Under the pieces are notes generated by a model, which was not told where the DNA came from, made no database searches, and saw nothing but the letters and a program-made list of their open reading frames with translations. Shown one piece after another: positions 60,802 to 64,000 of a stretch of 64,000 bases of DNA; positions within the stretch are counted from its first letter, which is position 1; each line of letters starts with the position of its first letter. Both the position numbers and the translations under genes were made by a program. The DNA lies in the NCBI GenBank assembly GCA_963576785.1, contig OY756151.1, forward strand, positions 806,001-870,000, read 5' to 3'. Source of the DNA: Chlorophyllum brunneum (lineage: Eukaryota > Basidiomycota > Agaricomycetes > Agaricales > Agaricaceae).

Positions 60802-61637
60802 TTACTCGACTTTCATAACAGAGTCGATTCTTGCAGTTTGAATTTGCTTCCTTAAATTCTTCACGACTGCGAAGCCGCAAAAGAAGGTTGAAGTAGCATA
60901 CAGTGCCTGATAAATCCACGCGACTCAGATACTTCGAACCGTGGCTTTGTAGGATCAAAACTCACCCCGAGACCGAGACCAGTGTGGTGTTTGCGGCAGA
61001 GGTGCAGGGTATAAAGACTCTCGAGTCCGTGTAGGAAAAATATGGTACCTGCCACATATTTAAGGACACCACCTCCGATCAACTGCTGGACGAAATTGGC
61101 AGGGTAGAAAAGAGGGGGGGTATCGTTGGGAGCATAGGCAATATACGCCACAAGTGACATGACCACTGCAGAGATTCCTATGTCACGAGTGAAGTGAAAG
61201 GTATTGATGTGTGGTGCTTTAATCTTTGTGTACAACGTGAATATTTCCATGCCCGCTTGATAAGTGCAAGAGATCACGCTTACCATGCCCAATCCTTCTT
61301 GAGCTAATGCTTTCATTTCGAGAAGTCTAGGTTTGACATCCTCGTATCCTCTGAGGGGGGGCTCAATTGGAACATATACTTCTTTCTTTCCTCCACTTTT
61401 GAGGGTACACGTCAAAGTCATACTCTACCACCACAAGTACGAAGGTCAAAAGGAATTATGTAACAGATAAAGACAACCGCGTACCTTGGTATCAATGGCA
61501 GTCATTTCGGCACTTGAAACAGCCTCTTCCACCTTTCCATACCACTTTGCATAAGCAACGAGAGTATCTGGGTGCCCAGTCATGTACATTCGCAGAAAGC
61601 CTGACTTTTCTGCCACGGGGTCGGGCGCTCCAGACAT
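60802..61637 (-). CDS. DUF2470-domain integral membrane protein
   Basis: 238 aa from three exons (61637-61485, 61424-60966, 60906-60802). The N-terminal 95 residues form a DUF2470-like domain: MTGHPDTLVAYAKWYGKVE, then DTKSMTLTCTLKSGGKKEVY and the PPLRGYEDVKPRLLEMKALA segment. DUF2470 occurs in heme-degrading and heme-handling proteins of bacteria and plants. The rest is a membrane module of about four helices, for example DIGISAVVMSLVAYIAYAPN and LKYVAGTIFFLHGLESLYTL, ending AVVKNLRKQIQTARIDSV. This pairing recurs in fungi as an uncharacterised membrane family. A heme- or flavin-related role is inference only. Confidence 0.85.
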
Positions 61638-63739
61638 CTTTGAGAAGGATACTGTAGGCTGTCAAGGGGAAGACGTGGGTGCTGGTGACAGAGGTTCGTG
61701 ATAGAAATCCCGTAGCAGCCCGTACCCCGGCAGATACCCGCTTCCAGACCACCGAAAGCTCCCAGGCTAATGATCGCAGCCCGCTCAACGTTGGCACGTT
61801 GTCGCGAGGGCCCTATCAATATATTGTACTTGAGGGATTGAAATAGTAACGAGACGGCCTAACTCCTGGAATTGCGCCGACATCTATTAAACACTAGATA
61901 CTTGTACAATACACATTATGACATGCTTGTGTGGAACGCAAACTAAATCTAGACATTCACAAAGCCATTACCATCACCGAACCGGATATGTGGATGCAGG
62001 CCGAGTCGATTCCTCTGAGAGCGAAGTTGCTCAAGCACTAGAGTAAAGTCAACGAACAGGTCATTAACGTATGGATCAGGGGAAGAGTGGATTGAGAGTA
62101 TGGCGGTGGAACGGGCACAATGGCACAAGAGCATGGACAACCAGCACCATCGACGGTAGGGCAGTGCAATGGAAGGTTAGACCGACAAGTCAGCGAGACC
62201 TATTAACATGTTACCACAGACTCAGATATGGGAACTGTAAGAATTTTTGCTTCACTGTAGTCAAGATAGATATGATGCAGGGTAGCGAATAAGTGGTGTG
62301 GAAGTCCAATGCAGGTAATGACTTTTGAGTCTACCGAATGGAATATCAAATCCATTTAAGAATGGTCCAAACCTCACTGGGGTTGAAACTCGAGGGGATA
62401 GTACCAGGTTTCGGATACACGGTAGGAGGGGAACACAGTAAACCAAAAACGAAGACCAAGGTGGTGATTCTATGCTGATAACGAAGTTTGGAAGATCTCC
62501 AAATCCGCGAGTTGCCTTCCATGAGTCTGTGATTCCCGTTACGAGGAGCGTTTTTAGCCGGGCCAAGACAGGTACATAATCCGCCAAACCTAAGGTGGGG
62601 TTGGGTCCTCACGTTTACACCAAGTTGGACCTATTGACCAAGAATGTGTCGGAATCGGGGAGGACGATGGATAGCCGCTAGTTTGGAAGCCATATGATCA
62701 AACTTTTCAGGAAAATAAATCGACAGGCCGCAGCGAAAGTAGTCAGCACATACGCTCCCTCCAGTCCAATCTATGGGCTAGGTTCTTGCTGGTTCTGGGC
62801 CAGAGTAGCCAGATGGTGTTCAGGCAGTGACAAGGTATTTGTAGACTCGGGAAAACCCAGCTGAATGATGTGGCGTCGCGTGCACGAGGGAGCGATTCTT
62901 CATTTGAGAACCATACATCCACTTGTGGCGTTTGTTGTGGAGTAGAGTGCCAACCTCGCACCCGATTTCGAGCAAGTGTCTGGTGAAGAATGAATTGAAG
63001 CCGATTTCCTCCACGCCCTAAATACTTCCCGGAAGCAATTTGCAAACACATTTCAGTATGCGGACTCCTGCCGCCTCTGTTAATTTGGTTGTTCCTAGTT
63101 TGTTTGTCGTGAAGGAGTTGATGTGGCCGCTCCCACACTATGCCGTAAGTGTATGAGAGTACCGGCTTCAGTTGAATGTGAGCCGATGCACTAGTGAACT
63201 TATCAATCAGGGTCGGTGTTCGGCTTCCTTCCAGCTGTCTGTTCCCTTCTGTTATACTGTTGTGTTTGTGGACATGGAATGATCCGCTGATCATCGATCG
63301 ACGTTCAACCATCATGCACCAGCGCTTCCTCGCTTCGAAAATAGCCTGGCAGACATAGTTGTAGGCCCTACAAATCCTCTAGACATACTACTCTCCTAGT
63401 GACAGGTAAGTGCTTCTTGTTCAACGAGTATACATAGTTCCAAAGCTTTTCTGACTCTCTTGGTCAGGAACCGAACTTACTGAATTCCAACAGGGTTGCT
63501 TATGACACGAGGCATGTTACATGTTTCTATTAAGGATGGTCAATGCCGTGCAAAGCATGGTATGGGAGACAATACCCAATATGTTTAGTGCTGCTTATGG
63601 GCGCACGGGTTATAGTTTATAGGCAAGGTTTCTTCGGAGTCTCTCCCCCCTTCGCAACCCCACCGCTCATACAGCGTTACTGGGGCCACACGCGTCCTTA
63701 ACTGCTTCATGTTCTCGAGAGACATAGATCTTTGAAGTG
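61638..63739. other. gene-sparse region, no supportable gene
   Basis: About 2.1 kb. The minus frame at 62743-63315 (190 codons) and those at 62261-62612 are open but unrecognisable, with no splice partners. The right 150 bp probably is the promoter of the gene starting at 63740. Confidence 0.4.
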
Positions 63740-64000
63740 ATGTCATCGAGTACATATGCGCCAGATGCTTCTGACGGAGCTGGCAGTCCTTCTCCTGCTA
63801 GAGGCGCCATCAGGCATGAACAGCAAGATCAACTCGGCATCACCTCGACCTCTGTGGAGAGACCCTCAGCTGGGCCCCTCCATCCTGTTGAAGCACCCCT
63901 TAGTGCTACTTCTCTGTCTCCGCATGGTATTCCTCCCCCAACCTCTTCCCAACTTGGCCCCCCACCGGGGTCATCGCCAGGGCCCATACATGGGCATGTT
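63740..64000 (+). CDS. 5' part of a gene cut by the window end
   Basis: An ATG opens 87 codons with no stop before the window ends. The product starts MSSSTYAPDASDGAGSPSPA and is Ser/Pro/Gly-rich and probably disordered (LSPHGIPPPTSSQLGPPPGS). Such N-termini occur on fungal cell-wall synthases, kinases and transcription factors, so nothing more can be said about its function. An intron could begin within the last bases. Confidence 0.5.
   Translation, partial: MSSSTYAPDASDGAGSPSPARGAIRHEQQDQLGITSTSVERPSAGPLHPVEAPLSATSLSPHGIPPPTSSQLGPPPGSSPGPIHGHV

Noticed and set aside
62743..63315. 190-codon minus-strand frame near the right end
   Set aside because: No recognisable motif and no splice partners; other minus frames overlap it.
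1..64000. tRNA genes, rRNA, CRISPR arrays, or a secondary-metabolite cluster
   Set aside because: No cloverleaf-type B-box with matching arms, no regularly spaced repeats, and no polyketide, peptide or terpene synthase genes were found by eye.

Overview
The window is a piece of nuclear chromosome from a filamentous basidiomycete, most likely an Agaricomycete with plant-litter or wood-decay habits. Nearly every gene is cut by 50-60 nt introns with fungal splice sites. The gene content includes an AA9 lytic polysaccharide monooxygenase and a DyP-type peroxidase, and base composition is close to balanced. Gene models were built by reading frames across splice sites. For most genes the summed exon length was checked to be a multiple of three. 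No tools or databases were used.

Layout. 1-3.1 kb: no supportable gene. 3.15-4.6 kb: C2H2 zinc-finger protein resembling the INO80 subunit Iec1. 6.57-8.47 kb: DyP peroxidase. 8.7-9.5 kb: MYND zinc-finger protein. 9.76-11.08 kb: conserved charged protein of unknown function. 11.15-11.96 kb (minus): NTF2-like (SigF-type) protein with a membrane tail. 13.46-14.56 kb: fumarylacetoacetase-family protein with a signal peptide. 14.6-18.0 kb: sparse. 18.0-19.7 kb: divergent pair TRM112 / RRP45 sharing a 141-bp promoter. 21.29-22.24 kb: AA9 LPMO. 23.0-24.4 kb: coiled-coil protein. 24.4-27.2 kb: sparse. 27.2-33.2 kb: 21-exon Zn2Cys6 transcription factor. 33.9-35.6 kb: Rieske-DUF455 fusion with two frame breaks. 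36.2-39.1 kb: mitochondrial tRNA modification enzyme MTO1. 39.25-41.51 kb (minus): MFS sugar transporter. 42.6-47.1 kb: three tandem paralogous genes for small secreted, probably GPI-anchored proteins. 48.0-52.2 kb (minus): 1210-aa Ser/Pro-rich protein. 53.4-57.8 kb (minus): KIN1-type protein kinase. 58.0-58.4 kb (minus): signal peptidase subunit SPC1. 58.5-60.1 kb (minus): CAAX protease STE24. 60.8-61.6 kb (minus): DUF2470 membrane protein. 63.74 kb to the end: start of a gene that leaves the window.

The genes do not form a single pathway or metabolite cluster. Housekeeping genes (TRM112, RRP45, MTO1, SPC1, STE24, KIN1) alternate with lifestyle genes (AA9, DyP, sugar transporter, secreted proteins). 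The most unusual items are the GPI-protein triplication, the substituted copper-site motif of the AA9 enzyme, the broken Rieske-DUF455 gene, and many GC-AG introns (seven among roughly ninety that I resolved).
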